64,000 bases of DNA from Cohnella thermotolerans DSM 17683 (GTDB lineage: Bacteria > Bacillota > Bacilli > Paenibacillales > Paenibacillaceae): assembly GCF_000429825.1 (NCBI RefSeq), contig NZ_AUCP01000001.1, forward strand, positions 496,001 through 560,000. The letters are read 5' to 3'. Positions within the stretch are counted from its first letter, which is position 1. Each line of letters begins with the position of its first letter. A program made the translations under genes and the position numbers. Below are positions 42,428-51,580 of the stretch, one piece after another. The notes beneath the pieces are model-generated. The model was not told the origin of the DNA, made no database searches, and saw only the letters and a program-made list of their open reading frames with translations.

Positions 42428-44386
42428 ATGAAATCGTATGTTCTGCCGTCCGCCGCCGCTCTGGCGGCGTTGTCTTTGTTGTGTTCCGCCGCGGCCCCCG
42501 CCCCGAACCCGCAAGCTTCAAAGGGAACGGCGGCCGAACAAAGGGACAGCCGCGATATCATATCCAAGAGGAGGTATTCCAAGTCCATGAACCAAGTACC
42601 GAAACGCAGCGAGACGCCGGCGGAATTCCGCTGGAAGCTGGAGGACTTATTCCCGAATGAAGCGCAATGGGATGCCGAATACGGCAAAGTGCGCAAACAA
42701 ATCGGCGAGATCGCGGGCTACCAGGGCAAGCTGAACAACGCCGCCGCGATCGCCGAATGCTTCGATCTGGAAGACGACTTGTCCATGACGCTGGAACGCC
42801 TCTATGCCTATGCCAACATGCGCCACCACGAAGATATGGCGGAAGGCAAATATCAGGCTTTGTCGGAGAAAGCCAAGAAGCTGAGCGTCGAAGTGAACGA
42901 GGCGCTGTCGTTCATCACGCCCGAAATTTTGTCGCTCTCCGAAAAGCAGCTGCAAACGTTCATTCAGGACCCGGCGCTGAAGCCTACATACAAACGGACG
43001 CTTCGCGAGATGCTTCGCCAGAAGCCCCACGTCCTGTCCAAAGCGGAAGAATCGCTGCTCGCCCAGGTCGGCAACGTGTCCCAGGCGCCGAGCACGATCT
43101 TCGGCATGATGAACAACGCCGACATGAAGTTCCCGAAGATCAAGAACGAAAAAGGCGAGGAAGTCGAGCTGACGCACGGCCGATACATCCAGTTCCTCGA
43201 GAGCCGCAACCGCAACGTGCGCAAGGACGCCTTCAAAGCCGTGTACGAGACGTACGGCAAATGGCGCAACACGCTGGCTGCGACGCTTAACGCCAACGTG
43301 ACCAAGAACATTTTCTACGCGAACGCCCGCCATTATCCTTCGGCGCTGGAAATGTCGCTGTTCGGAGACAACATTCCCGTGAGCGTATACGACAACCTGA
43401 TCGCCACCGTACACGAGCATCTCCCTCTGATGCACCGCTACATGGCGCTGCGCAAAAAGCTGCTGAAGGTCGACGAATTGCACATGTACGATTTGTTCGC
43501 GCCGCTCGTCGACGAATTCGATATGGACATCACGTACGAAGAAGCCAAAAAGACCGTCTACGCCAGCCTGGCTCCGCTCGGGGACGATTACCGCAAAGTG
43601 CTGCAAAGCGGCTTCGACAACGGCTGGATCGACGTTTACGAGAACGAAGGCAAACGCAGCGGCGCTTACAGCTGGGGCGCTTACGGCACGCATCCGTACG
43701 TGCTGCTCAACCATAAGGACAATCTGAACAGCATGTTCACGTTGGCGCACGAGATGGGCCATGCGCTGCATTCCTACTATTCGGACGAGAGCAACGAATA
43801 CCGGGACGCGCAGTACACGATCTTCCTGGCGGAAGTCGCCTCCACCTTGAACGAGGCGCTGCTGATGAACTACCTGCTGAACAAATCCGACGATCCGAAG
43901 GAAAAAATGTACCTGCTCACCTATTACGCGGACCAGTTCCGGACGACCGTCTTCCGCCAGACGATGTTCGCGGAATTCGAGAAGATCGTACACGCCAAGG
44001 CGGAGAACGGCGAGGCGCTCACGCCGCAAGAGCTTTGCGACATCTACTACGATTTGAACGTCAAGTACTACGGGAACGACATGGCCGTCGACAAGGACAT
44101 CGAGATGGAATGGGCGCGCATCCCCCATTTCTACACGAGCTTCTACGTGTACAAATACGCAACCGGCTTCTCGGCGGCGACGAGCTTCGCGAAGCAAATT
44201 CTCGACGAGGGACAGCCGGCTGTGGACCGTTACCTCGGCTTCCTGAAGAGCGGCGGCAGCGACTATTCGATCAATATCCTGAAAAAAGCCGGCGTCGACA
44301 TGTCTACGCCGGAGCCGATCGCCCAGGCGATGAGCGTCTTCGAAGGGCTGATCGAAGAGATGGAGAAGCTGACGGAAGGCCGTTAA
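42428..44386 (+). CDS. pepF: Oligoendopeptidase F (M3B metallopeptidase) with possible export signal
   Basis: A PepF-type zinc peptidase that cuts short peptides. The zinc motif is FTLAHEMGHALHSYYSDE with the downstream glutamate in FLAEVASTLNEAL; the full M3 domain is present. Two starts are credible. The ATG at 42428 has GGAGG 7 bases upstream and gives 652 residues, beginning with a signal-peptide-like stretch (MKSYVLPSAAALAALSLLCS). The ATG at 42587 has AGGAGG 12 bases upstream and gives about 600 residues, the usual cytoplasmic length. So a cytoplasmic and an exported form may both be made. A terminator follows. Confidence 0.9.
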   Translation: MKSYVLPSAAALAALSLLCSAAAPAPNPQASKGTAAEQRDSRDIISKRRYSKSMNQVPKRSETPAEFRWKLEDLFPNEAQWDAEYGKVRKQIGEIAGYQGKLNNAAAIAECFDLEDDLSMTLERLYAYANMRHHEDMAEGKYQALSEKAKKLSVEVNEALSFITPEILSLSEKQLQTFIQDPALKPTYKRTLREMLRQKPHVLSKAEESLLAQVGNVSQAPSTIFGMMNNADMKFPKIKNEKGEEVELTHGRYIQFLESRNRNVRKDAFKAVYETYGKWRNTLAATLNANVTKNIFYANARHYPSALEMSLFGDNIPVSVYDNLIATVHEHLPLMHRYMALRKKLLKVDELHMYDLFAPLVDEFDMDITYEEAKKTVYASLAPLGDDYRKVLQSGFDNGWIDVYENEGKRSGAYSWGAYGTHPYVLLNHKDNLNSMFTLAHEMGHALHSYYSDESNEYRDAQYTIFLAEVASTLNEALLMNYLLNKSDDPKEKMYLLTYYADQFRTTVFRQTMFAEFEKIVHAKAENGEALTPQELCDIYYDLNVKYYGNDMAVDKDIEMEWARIPHFYTSFYVYKYATGFSAATSFAKQILDEGQPAVDRYLGFLKSGGSDYSINILKKAGVDMSTPEPIAQAMSVFEGLIEEMEKLTEGR

Positions 44387-44402
44387 AGCATACAAGCCAC
44401 CC

Positions 44403-44450
44403 CGGCGCCGGGCAATCTTCGGATTCCCGATGCCGGGCGCTTTTTTTATC
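44403..44450 (+). terminator. Rho-independent terminator after pepF
   Basis: GCGCCGGGCAATC and GAT...GCCGGGCGC pair around TTCG, followed by a run of seven T. Confidence 0.85.
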
Positions 44451-44554
44451 GTAAAGCCGCTCGCAGCGCAATTGGGAACCCGCATGAACCGTATGCTATA
44501 GTTAGAGAGAACAATCGGGAGCCAAGCTTCCCTACGCTAGGAGGATCTTTGCCC

Positions 44555-45787
44555 ATGACCACCCATCAGGAGAAACTCGACCGCTACGCGGATCTGATCG
44601 TCAACATAGGCCTTCGTGTCCAGAAAGGCCAGAAGCTGGTCGTCAACGCGACGACCGACGCCGTGGAGCTCGTACGCGCCGTCGCGCGCAAAGGCTATGA
44701 AGCCGGCGCCTTCCTCGTCAAAGTGAACTGGAGCGACGACACGATCGCCCGTCTGCGCTACGATCATGCCGACGACGGCGCCTTCCTCGAGGAGCCGAAA
44801 TGGTACGCCGGGGAAATGAACGAGCTGATCGAGAACAATGCGGCGGTCGTCAGCATCGTCTCCTCCGACCCGGACTTGCTCAAGGGCGTGCCGCAGGAGC
44901 GAATCGTCAATCATCAAAAAACGTACAGCAAAGCGATGAAGAAATACCGGGAATATGCGCAGGCGAACAAATTCAGCTGGTGCGTCGTCTCCGCCCCTTC
45001 CGCCGCCTGGGCGGCCAAAGTGTTCCCCGGCTTGCCCCGGGAAGAGCAGATCGCGAAGCTGTGGGACGCCATCTTCAGCGCCACCCGGGTCGACGCGGGC
45101 GATCCGGTCGCCGCTTGGCAGGAGCACATCCGGACGCTGAACGAGAAGGCCGATTATTTGAACGCCAAGCAATACAAGCGGCTTCACTACGTCGCTCCCG
45201 GAACCGACCTGTTCGTCGGCCTTCCGCAGGATCATATCTGGGTGGCGGCCGACAGTGTCAACGAGGCCGGAACGCCGTTCGTCGCAAACTTGCCGACGGA
45301 GGAAGTGTTCACCGCCCCGCTCGCTTCGGACGTGAACGGCCGCGTCTCCAGCACGAAGCCGCTCAGCTACGGCGGCAACCTGATCGACAACTTCACGCTG
45401 ACGTTCGAGAACGGCCGCATCGTCGGCGTGAAGGCGGAGAAAGGCGAAGAGGCGTTGAAGAACCTCGTCGAGATGGACGAAGGCTCGCACTATCTTGGCG
45501 AAGTGGCGCTCGTCCCCCATTATTCGCCGATCTCGCAATCCGGCATTTTGTACTATAACACGCTGTTCGACGAGAACGCCTCCAACCATTTCGCGATCGG
45601 CAGCGCCTACGCGTTCTGCGTGAAGAACGGCACGGGGCTGTCGCAGGAGGAGCTGAAGGCCAGAGGATTGAATACGAGCCTCACCCACGTCGACTTCATG
45701 GTCGGCTCGGCGGAGATGGATATTTACGGCATGACCGCGGACGGCAAGGAAGAGCCCATTTTCCGCAAAGGCAACTGGGCGATTTAA
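44555..45787 (+). CDS. M29 family aminopeptidase (thermophilic aminopeptidase type)
   Basis: A 410-residue metallo-aminopeptidase of family M29, whose members (AmpS, PepS, aminopeptidase T) remove N-terminal residues from peptides in the cytoplasm. Characteristic segments include NLPTEEVFTAPLASDVNGRV with a metal glutamate, the middle LGEVALVPHYSPIS with another, NHFAIGSAYAFCVKNGTGLS and THVDFMVGSAEMDIYG near the end. The ATG at 44555 is preferred with AGGAGG 10 bases upstream; a TTG two codons earlier is close to that site. It follows pepF, another peptidase, but has its own likely transcription unit. Confidence 0.92.
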   Translation: MTTHQEKLDRYADLIVNIGLRVQKGQKLVVNATTDAVELVRAVARKGYEAGAFLVKVNWSDDTIARLRYDHADDGAFLEEPKWYAGEMNELIENNAAVVSIVSSDPDLLKGVPQERIVNHQKTYSKAMKKYREYAQANKFSWCVVSAPSAAWAAKVFPGLPREEQIAKLWDAIFSATRVDAGDPVAAWQEHIRTLNEKADYLNAKQYKRLHYVAPGTDLFVGLPQDHIWVAADSVNEAGTPFVANLPTEEVFTAPLASDVNGRVSSTKPLSYGGNLIDNFTLTFENGRIVGVKAEKGEEALKNLVEMDEGSHYLGEVALVPHYSPISQSGILYYNTLFDENASNHFAIGSAYAFCVKNGTGLSQEELKARGLNTSLTHVDFMVGSAEMDIYGMTADGKEEPIFRKGNWAI

Positions 45788-45818
45788 GCGGAGTTTGGCC
45801 GGTCTGGCCGCTGCACGC

Positions 45819-46340
45819 TCACGGCAAGTAAGGCGCGAGCGCGGTTCGCCAGGCGGCGAGCCGGTCTTCCAGGCCGCGATAGTGCGGCGTCGGCACCGGG
45901 CTCGTCGACGGCAGGCGGAGAACGGTCCGCTTCCGCAGCTCCGGGTCGCTGCCGAACCGTTTGAGCAGCGCGGCGTGCGACGTGCCGCCGTTGCAGGCGA
46001 CGACCGAGAGGCTCGGGCAGCGGCGCAGCAGGCCGGGAATGTCGTTCGGCACCGCATCCCGGATGTCGCTGTCCAGGCTGCCTTTGCGCACGCAGGATGC
46101 GTACACGTCCCAGAGGGCGAAGCCGTGCCGCAGCGCGAAGGCGAGCCGATCCTCGTAGCGTTCGTCCGGAACGCCGTCCGCCAGCAGGGCGTAGAGAATC
46201 CGCCACAAGTAATTGCGCGGGTTGCCGTAATATTGATGGGCCTCCAGCGAGGCGACGCCGGGCATGCTGCCCAGAATCAAGATGCGGGAACGCTCGTCCG
46301 CGACGGGCGGGAACGAGTGCACTCTTGGAGCGGTATTCAT
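45819..46340 (-). CDS. DNA-deoxyinosine glycosylase (uracil-DNA glycosylase superfamily, family 6)
   Basis: A 173-residue member of the uracil-DNA glycosylase superfamily resembling hypoxanthine-DNA glycosylases. It starts with RILILGSMPGVASLEAHQYYGNPRNYLWRI-type motifs (GSMPG and YYGNPRNxFW), has ALWDVYASCVRKGSLDSDI in place of the standard DNA-binding loop, and a C-terminal LPSTSPVPTPHY motif. It should excise deoxyinosine arising from adenine deamination. ATG with AAGGAGG about 11 bases upstream. Convergent with the aminopeptidase gene. Confidence 0.88.
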   Translation of the reverse strand: MNTAPRVHSFPPVADERSRILILGSMPGVASLEAHQYYGNPRNYLWRILYALLADGVPDERYEDRLAFALRHGFALWDVYASCVRKGSLDSDIRDAVPNDIPGLLRRCPSLSVVACNGGTSHAALLKRFGSDPELRKRTVLRLPSTSPVPTPHYRGLEDRLAAWRTALAPYLP

Positions 46341-46470
46341 CGGGTGCGCGACCTCCTTGCATGGTCTCTCCATTGTCCCATTGCAGAGGCGCCGGCGCAA
46401 ATGGTAAAAATAACATGGCGGTGCAGGAGTTGATCCCTGCGCCGCCATTTTTTTGCCCGCGGCCCGCGGC

Positions 46471-47301
46471 TCAGCCTTTGACGCTGCCCGCCGTAAGCCC
46501 TTCGATGATTTTCCGTTGCAGGAACGTGTACATCACGAGCACCGGCAGGACGCTGAACACGATGCCCGTGCAGACGAGCGCGTAATTCGTCTGGAACGCG
46601 TCGCGGAACTGGACCATGCCGGAAGGCAGCGTGCGCAGCGCGTCCTTGCTGATGAAGAAGAACGACAGCAAATATTCGTTCCAGTTGCCGAGGAAGTTGA
46701 CGATAAACACGGTGACGAGCGCTGGAACGGTGAGCGGCAGGACGATCTGGAAAAACATCCGGAAGACGCTCATCCCGTCCACGACGGCGGCTTCCTCCAG
46801 CTCGTGCGGAATCGACCGCATGAACGCCGCGATCAGCAGCACGCTGAACGGCAGCGCGCCCGCCGTATACGGCAGAAACAGCGACCAGTGCGTATCGAGG
46901 ATGCCAAGCTTCTGCACCAGAAGGTACTGCGCGATAAACAGCACGTTGCCCGGAATGAGCATTCCGATCAGAACGAATTGATAAACCCAGGAGCTGATCC
47001 TATTAAACCGCATGCGGGTAATCGCGAAGGAAGTCGCGGCGGCCAGAAGCACGCCGACGACCGCGGAACTGAGCGCCAAATAGAGGCTGTTGAAAAAGTA
47101 AACGTTGATTTTCGCCTTGACCCAGGCTTCCTTGTAGTTTTCGAACACCCACTTCTTGGGCAAGCCGAACGGATGCGTTGCGATCTCGGTGTTGTTCGCC
47201 TTGAACGAAGAGAACAAAATGAACAGGAAGGGCGCAAGAATGACGACGATGTAGGCGATCATGACCATGTGCGGAATGGATTTGCGTACGGTTGCCGTCA
47301 T
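46471..47301 (-). CDS. Carbohydrate ABC transporter permease, MalG type
   Basis: A 276-residue inner-membrane permease with six helices. The EAA loop EELEEAAVVDGMSVFRMFFQIVLPL-type segment (core EAAVVDGMSVFRMF) contacts the shared sugar ATPase. It ends with GSVKG, the typical end of MalG-like subunits. Its ATG overlaps the stop of the other permease (ATGA), and AGGTGG lies 7 bases upstream, so the two subunits are co-translated. Together with the genes at 47301 and 48281 it imports a sugar or oligosaccharide; no ATPase gene is present, as is common when a shared MsmX-type ATPase exists. Confidence 0.93.
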   Translation of the reverse strand: MTATVRKSIPHMVMIAYIVVILAPFLFILFSSFKANNTEIATHPFGLPKKWVFENYKEAWVKAKINVYFFNSLYLALSSAVVGVLLAAATSFAITRMRFNRISSWVYQFVLIGMLIPGNVLFIAQYLLVQKLGILDTHWSLFLPYTAGALPFSVLLIAAFMRSIPHELEEAAVVDGMSVFRMFFQIVLPLTVPALVTVFIVNFLGNWNEYLLSFFFISKDALRTLPSGMVQFRDAFQTNYALVCTGIVFSVLPVLVMYTFLQRKIIEGLTAGSVKG

Positions 47302-48182
47302 CAATATTCCACCTTTTCCTGTCTTCTGACGATCAAGATTTGATAAAGGGCGGTCAGCACGAGCGCGAACGCGAAAATGATGATGGACAGCGCCGTGCCG
47401 TATCCGTAATCGCCGTATTTGATCGCTTTATTCACCATGTACGAAGCCATGACGTCCGTCGCTCCCGCGGGACCGCCGCCCGTCATGACGAGCACGATGT
47501 CGACGACGCGCAGAGCGCCCGCGATCGACAGCATGATGACGACGTTGATAATCGGCTTGATGAGCGGCACCGTCAAATACCAGGCCCGCTGGACGCCGGT
47601 CGCTCCGTCGATCATGGCGGCTTCGTCGATATCCTTCGGAATGGCCAGAATCGCGGCCAGAATAAGCACGATATAGAACCCCATCCATTGCCAGGCGTTC
47701 GTGATCAGGATGGATACGAGAGCCCACTTCATGTCGGCCAGGAAATAAATCGGCTCCAGACCGAACGCTTGCAAAATACTGTTGATCAGGCCGACGTCAG
47801 GATCGTAAATGTATCCCCACAGAATCCCGATGACCGAGGTCGACAGAATGGACGGCATGAACACCGTCGTCTTGTAGAAGCCCTGGAACCGCTTCACGCT
47901 GCTGATCAGAAGCGAGAAGACGACGATCAGGGGCACTTGCACGCAGCAGGAGAAAAGCAAAATGTAAAGGTTGTTGACGATGGAATTGCGGAAGTCGGCG
48001 TCCTTGAATGCGTTGACAAAGTTGTCGAACCCGACGAAGTCCTTCGTGTCCAGCCCGTTCCAATTCGTAAATCCGTAGTAGACGGAGGTCAGCATCGGAT
48101 AAATAAAGAAAAGGAAATAAAGCGCGATCGTAGGAAGGACGAATAAGAGATAAACATAGGGATTTCTGAGTGTGGTTTTCAT
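47301..48182 (-). CDS. Carbohydrate ABC transporter permease, MalF type
   Basis: A 293-residue permease with six membrane helices. It begins KTTLRNPYVYLLFVLP and carries the EAA motif IPKDIDEAAMIDGATGVQRA and MTGGGPAGATDVMASYMVNKA, all typical of the MalF/UgpA-like subunit. The ATG at 48182 is chosen because GGGGGGAGAG lies just upstream. It is the middle gene of the importer, between the binding protein and the second permease. Confidence 0.93.
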   Translation of the reverse strand: MKTTLRNPYVYLLFVLPTIALYFLFFIYPMLTSVYYGFTNWNGLDTKDFVGFDNFVNAFKDADFRNSIVNNLYILLFSCCVQVPLIVVFSLLISSVKRFQGFYKTTVFMPSILSTSVIGILWGYIYDPDVGLINSILQAFGLEPIYFLADMKWALVSILITNAWQWMGFYIVLILAAILAIPKDIDEAAMIDGATGVQRAWYLTVPLIKPIINVVIMLSIAGALRVVDIVLVMTGGGPAGATDVMASYMVNKAIKYGDYGYGTALSIIIFAFALVLTALYQILIVRRQEKVEY

Positions 48183-48280
48183 AGTCTCTCCCCCCGCCGT
48201 CGCCGGAGATGCCTGCATCCCCGGAAAGTCGGGAGGCGCCAACCACGCGCGGGCGGGAGGCGCCTCTTCGTACGGCTAGC

Positions 48281-49699
48281 TTACTTGGCTGCGGCGGCGT
48301 TCTCGGCGTCTTGCACCTTCTGGATTGCGTCGCCGACTTGCTGCGGCGTTGCCTTGTTCGCGATCAGCTTTTGCAGCTGCGTTTCGGTCTCTGTGTATAC
48401 TTTCGATTGCACGACGGAGTCGAAGTGCGGGAACGTCGTGCCGGCGTTCTTGAGCACATCGAGCACCTGCTTCACGATCGGGTCCGTCACCTTGGCGATC
48501 GATTCGTCCGACAGCTGCATGGAAGGCAGCACGCCGTCTTCCAGCAGGCCGCGGAGCTGCATTTCGTCGCTGTACATGTTTTTGATGAACGCTTTGACCG
48601 CTTTGAGCTCGTTGTCGTTCAGATCGGCGGAGAAGCCGTAGCCCTCGCCGTAGTTGGCGTTGACGGACGTCTGGTCGCCTTTGCCGTTCGGGATGGCCGG
48701 CAGGCTGACGAATGCGACCTTGCCCGCGATCGCGGCGCCGACGGCGTCGTTCTTGAACGCCGACGAGCGCCAGGAGCCGTCGAACATCATGCCGGCTTTG
48801 CCCGCCACGAAGTCGTTGAGCATGTCGCCGTATTCTTTGCCTAGCTCGCCTTTGGTGAAGTACCCTTTCTTCTCCCAATCGGCGAACAGCTGGTAAGCGG
48901 CGACGACGTCCGGGGAATTCCACTTGGAAGCGCCGGTGATGAAGCCCGCGTTCGTGTTCTCGCCGGCGATGCGGCCGATGAACGTGTTGACGAGCATGTT
49001 GGGCACCCACGCCCCTTTGGAGCCCACCGCGAACGGCGTAACGCCTTTTTGCTTGAGCGTGTCGGCCGCCTTGATCAGATCGTCCCACGTGGTCGGAGGA
49101 TTCAGATTGTACTTCGCAAACAGATCCGTATTGTAGAAAATGCCTTCCGTGTTGCCGCCGATCGGCAAGCCGTACACTTTGCCGTCCACGGAGAACGGAT
49201 CGAGAACCCCGTTGAGGAATTTGTCCTTCAGTCCGAGCTCGTCGAGAATCGGGGTCAGGTCGAGCATGCGTCCCGCTTTGGCGTACTTCTGCGTATCGCC
49301 GGCGCCGCCGAAGACGTCGAATATTTTGGGAGGGTTGCCTGCGGCCATCTCGGCCGGAAGCTTCGTGAAGCGGTTGACGTTGTCCTCGATGCCGTCCAGC
49401 TCGATTTTGAGCCCCGGAACGTCGGCTTCCGTCTGTTTGACGACGTCGTCAAGAATCGCTTTGCGGAACTTCTGCGCGTCGCCGATTTGGATGTGGCGTA
49501 GCGACACGGTGAAGTTCTCGACTTTCTCCGGAGACGCCGATTCCGATGCCGGCGCGGACGCCGACGGCGATGCGCTCGGACTCTCGCTGGCGGATGGGGA
49601 AGCGGAGCTGCCTTCGTTGTCGTTGCCGTTGCCGCACGCGGCGAGGAACGCCGTCATGGCGACCGATACGGCCAGTACCGAAACAAGTTTCTTTTCCAC
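48281..49699 (-). CDS. Sugar ABC transporter substrate-binding lipoprotein
   Basis: A 472-residue family 1 extracellular solute-binding lipoprotein. Signal peptide with lipobox LAAC at residue 19-22; then a Ser-Ala-Pro linker (about 24-60) and the mature binding fold with PIGGNTEGIFYNTDLFAKYN, AGKAGMMFDGSW and C-terminal helices. The GTG start at 49699 has GGAGGG 9 bases upstream. It delivers a carbohydrate to the two permeases downstream. The sugar cannot be told; no glycosidase is adjacent. Confidence 0.94.
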   Translation of the reverse strand: MEKKLVSVLAVSVAMTAFLAACGNGNDNEGSSASPSASESPSASPSASAPASESASPEKVENFTVSLRHIQIGDAQKFRKAILDDVVKQTEADVPGLKIELDGIEDNVNRFTKLPAEMAAGNPPKIFDVFGGAGDTQKYAKAGRMLDLTPILDELGLKDKFLNGVLDPFSVDGKVYGLPIGGNTEGIFYNTDLFAKYNLNPPTTWDDLIKAADTLKQKGVTPFAVGSKGAWVPNMLVNTFIGRIAGENTNAGFITGASKWNSPDVVAAYQLFADWEKKGYFTKGELGKEYGDMLNDFVAGKAGMMFDGSWRSSAFKNDAVGAAIAGKVAFVSLPAIPNGKGDQTSVNANYGEGYGFSADLNDNELKAVKAFIKNMYSDEMQLRGLLEDGVLPSMQLSDESIAKVTDPIVKQVLDVLKNAGTTFPHFDSVVQSKVYTETETQLQKLIANKATPQQVGDAIQKVQDAENAAAAK

Positions 49700-50186
49700 T
49701 CGTGAGACCCTCCCATAAGTTATGTGTCGCTGCTTACCTCCTTATTGTAAGTCGGATTGGACTGCTCGTAAGGGCCTCAAACGCTTAATAGAGGGATAAG
49801 ATCGTCTTGAAAAGCGGGTTTTCGACAGCGAAGGAGAGTTTATCCGATAAAAAATGCGATTGGCCGATGCACGCATGTTCTTCTACCGCACCGGGTTACA
49901 GCTCCAGCGGAGTTGCGGATGCCTTGCCTCATTCACTCCATCCGATCGTAGAGAGGCCAAATCGCCTGCGGCTTCCCTAGGGAGGCAAGAAGCTTTGGAA
50001 GCCGCCGAGGGAAAGCTTCCTCCGTCGGTTCCCCCCTTCCGCCGGAGCCGATCATATCGGTGTATGCATCGTCAGGATGGCGTTCGTCTCAACGCGGGGA
50101 ACGAGTTGCCGCCCGGGCTCCCCGAGGCTGCCTTCCTAACGAATCGTATAGTTCTTAAAAGAATCTGTATTGTCTTTTTGTTGTTC
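49700..50186. other. Non-coding stretch upstream of the sugar importer
   Basis: It should contain the promoter of the importer operon; a minus-strand TACAAT at 49744-49749 is a possible -10. An inverted GAAAA-GCGGG-TTTTC lies at 49809-49823. No gene with a credible ribosome site was found. Confidence 0.4.
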
Positions 50187-50269
50187 TAACGAACTTCAGC
50201 CACGCTATTGAAGCAAAAAATCGAGAGAATGCCGCGCATAACCCGTAATAGCGACGCTGGAGTTCGTTA
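50187..50269. repeat. 83-bp palindromic element with 23-bp terminal inverted repeats
   Basis: The left arm (50187-50209) starts TAACGAACTTCAGC and ends GCTATT; the right arm (50247-50269) is its reverse complement with three mismatches. The 37-base centre is AT-rich with GCCGCGC. The transcript would fold into one long hairpin. The form suggests a REP-like or miniature inverted-repeat element. No transposase is nearby and no other copy was seen in this window. Confidence 0.75.
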
Positions 50270-50420
50270 CCATTTTTAAACAAGCTTTTTTGCCCAAATA
50301 AGGTGCACAGGGTTCGTAAGGCGCAGGTCCGATAGCGCGGGGTGCCGTTGACAACGGCCGATCGGTGAAGTTCGAACGACAGGTGAAAGATTCGCTCGCA
50401 AGTTGATTGCAACAGCACTC

Positions 50421-50465
50421 TATTTTTTAAAAAAACGGCCCGGCCGAGTTCATCCCGGCCGGGCT
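50421..50465 (-). terminator. Rho-independent terminator after hisC
   Basis: On the minus strand GCCCGGCCG and CGGCCGGGC pair around an 8-base loop and are followed by GTTTTTTTAAAAAA. Confidence 0.9.
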
Positions 50466-50482
50466 CAAACTTGCTTCGCCTG

Positions 50483-51577
50483 CTACACCTTCGCGCCCAG
50501 CGCTTGCCGCAGCAGCTCTACCGCCCGCCGGTTCTCGTCGGGCTTGCCGATCGAGATCCGCAGCCAGGTCGGCATGCCGAAGTCGCTGCCCGGCCGCACG
50601 AGAACGCCTCTCTGCGCCATTTCCGCATATACCGGATCGCTCTCCGTTCCGAGGTCGACCATGATGAAGTTCGTGGCCGTCGGCAAATATGCCAGCCCGA
50701 GCTCACGGAACGAATCGTAGTAGAAGCGCTTCTGTTCGCGGTTGTTGGCGAGCACGGCCGCGACGAAGTCGGTATCTTCGAGGCTGGCAACGGCCGCCGC
50801 TTCCGCCAGCGCATTCACGTTCAGCGGCGGGCGAATCCGGTTCAGCGTCTCGATCGTCCCGGGCGAAGCGATGCCATAGCCGATGCGAAGACCGGCCAGC
50901 CCGTACGCCTTGGAGAAGGTGCGAACCGCGATCAGGTTCGGGTAACGCTCCAGAAGGCGGACGGTATCGGGATAATCTTCGCCGTCCGCATACTCGTAAT
51001 AGGCTTCGTCGACGACGATCGCGACCGAATCCGGCACTTCCGCGAGGAAAGCTTCCAGCTCTCCGGCGCTGAAGTAAGTGCCGGTCGGATTGTTCGGGTT
51101 GCACAGCCAAATCAGACGCGTACGGGGCGTCAGCCTCTCCCGGATCGCGGACAAGTCGATCTTGTGATCGGTCAGGGGCACGACGACTGGAACGCTTCCG
51201 GCGCCCAGCGTCGCCACATTGTACCAGCCGAACGAGGGCGAGGGAACGATCGCCTCCTCCCCCGGATTCAAATAAGCCTGCGCGGCGAGCGACAGCAATT
51301 CGAACGAGCCGTTCCCGAAAATAAGCTGCTCCGGAAGGAAGCCCCTCTTCTCGGCCAGCTTGGCACGCAGCCGCGACGAATGGGGGTCCGGGTACCAATT
51401 CATCCGGGCGGCGGCCCGGCGAACGGCCTCTTCCGCCAGCGGCGAGAAGCCGAGCGTGTTCTCGTTCGCGGCCAGCCGAACGATTCGGGTCAGGTCCCGA
51501 CCGGAGTCCTCCGAGGATTTGGCCGGTTTATACACCGGAATGGCGTTCAGCGATTCGCGGATCGGCAGCGCGCACAT
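50483..51577 (-). CDS. hisC: Histidinol-phosphate/aromatic aminotransferase
   Basis: A 364-residue PLP-dependent aminotransferase of the HisC family. Key segments: RLAANENTLGFSP, WLCNPNNPTGTYFS, VVDEAYYEYADG and the PLP lysine in TFSKAYGLAGLRIGYG; the phosphate-binding arginine region RISIGKPDEN is at the end. It converts imidazole acetol phosphate to histidinol phosphate and often also serves tyrosine and phenylalanine. The gene lies 3 bases after the GNAT gene and is the last of that unit. No other his gene is near, so the assignment to histidine rather than aromatic amino acid synthesis is not certain. Confidence 0.88.
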   Translation of the reverse strand: MCALPIRESLNAIPVYKPAKSSEDSGRDLTRIVRLAANENTLGFSPLAEEAVRRAAARMNWYPDPHSSRLRAKLAEKRGFLPEQLIFGNGSFELLSLAAQAYLNPGEEAIVPSPSFGWYNVATLGAGSVPVVVPLTDHKIDLSAIRERLTPRTRLIWLCNPNNPTGTYFSAGELEAFLAEVPDSVAIVVDEAYYEYADGEDYPDTVRLLERYPNLIAVRTFSKAYGLAGLRIGYGIASPGTIETLNRIRPPLNVNALAEAAAVASLEDTDFVAAVLANNREQKRFYYDSFRELGLAYLPTATNFIMVDLGTESDPVYAEMAQRGVLVRPGSDFGMPTWLRISIGKPDENRRAVELLRQALGAKV

Positions 51578-51580
51578 CGG

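Noticed and set aside
49809-49823. Catabolite-response (cre) site upstream of the sugar importer
   Set aside because: GAAAA-GCGGG-TTTTC is palindromic but its spacing does not match the cre consensus.
50155-50418. 87-residue minus-strand protein
   Set aside because: It covers the palindromic element and has no ribosome site; the frame is a by-product of the repeat.
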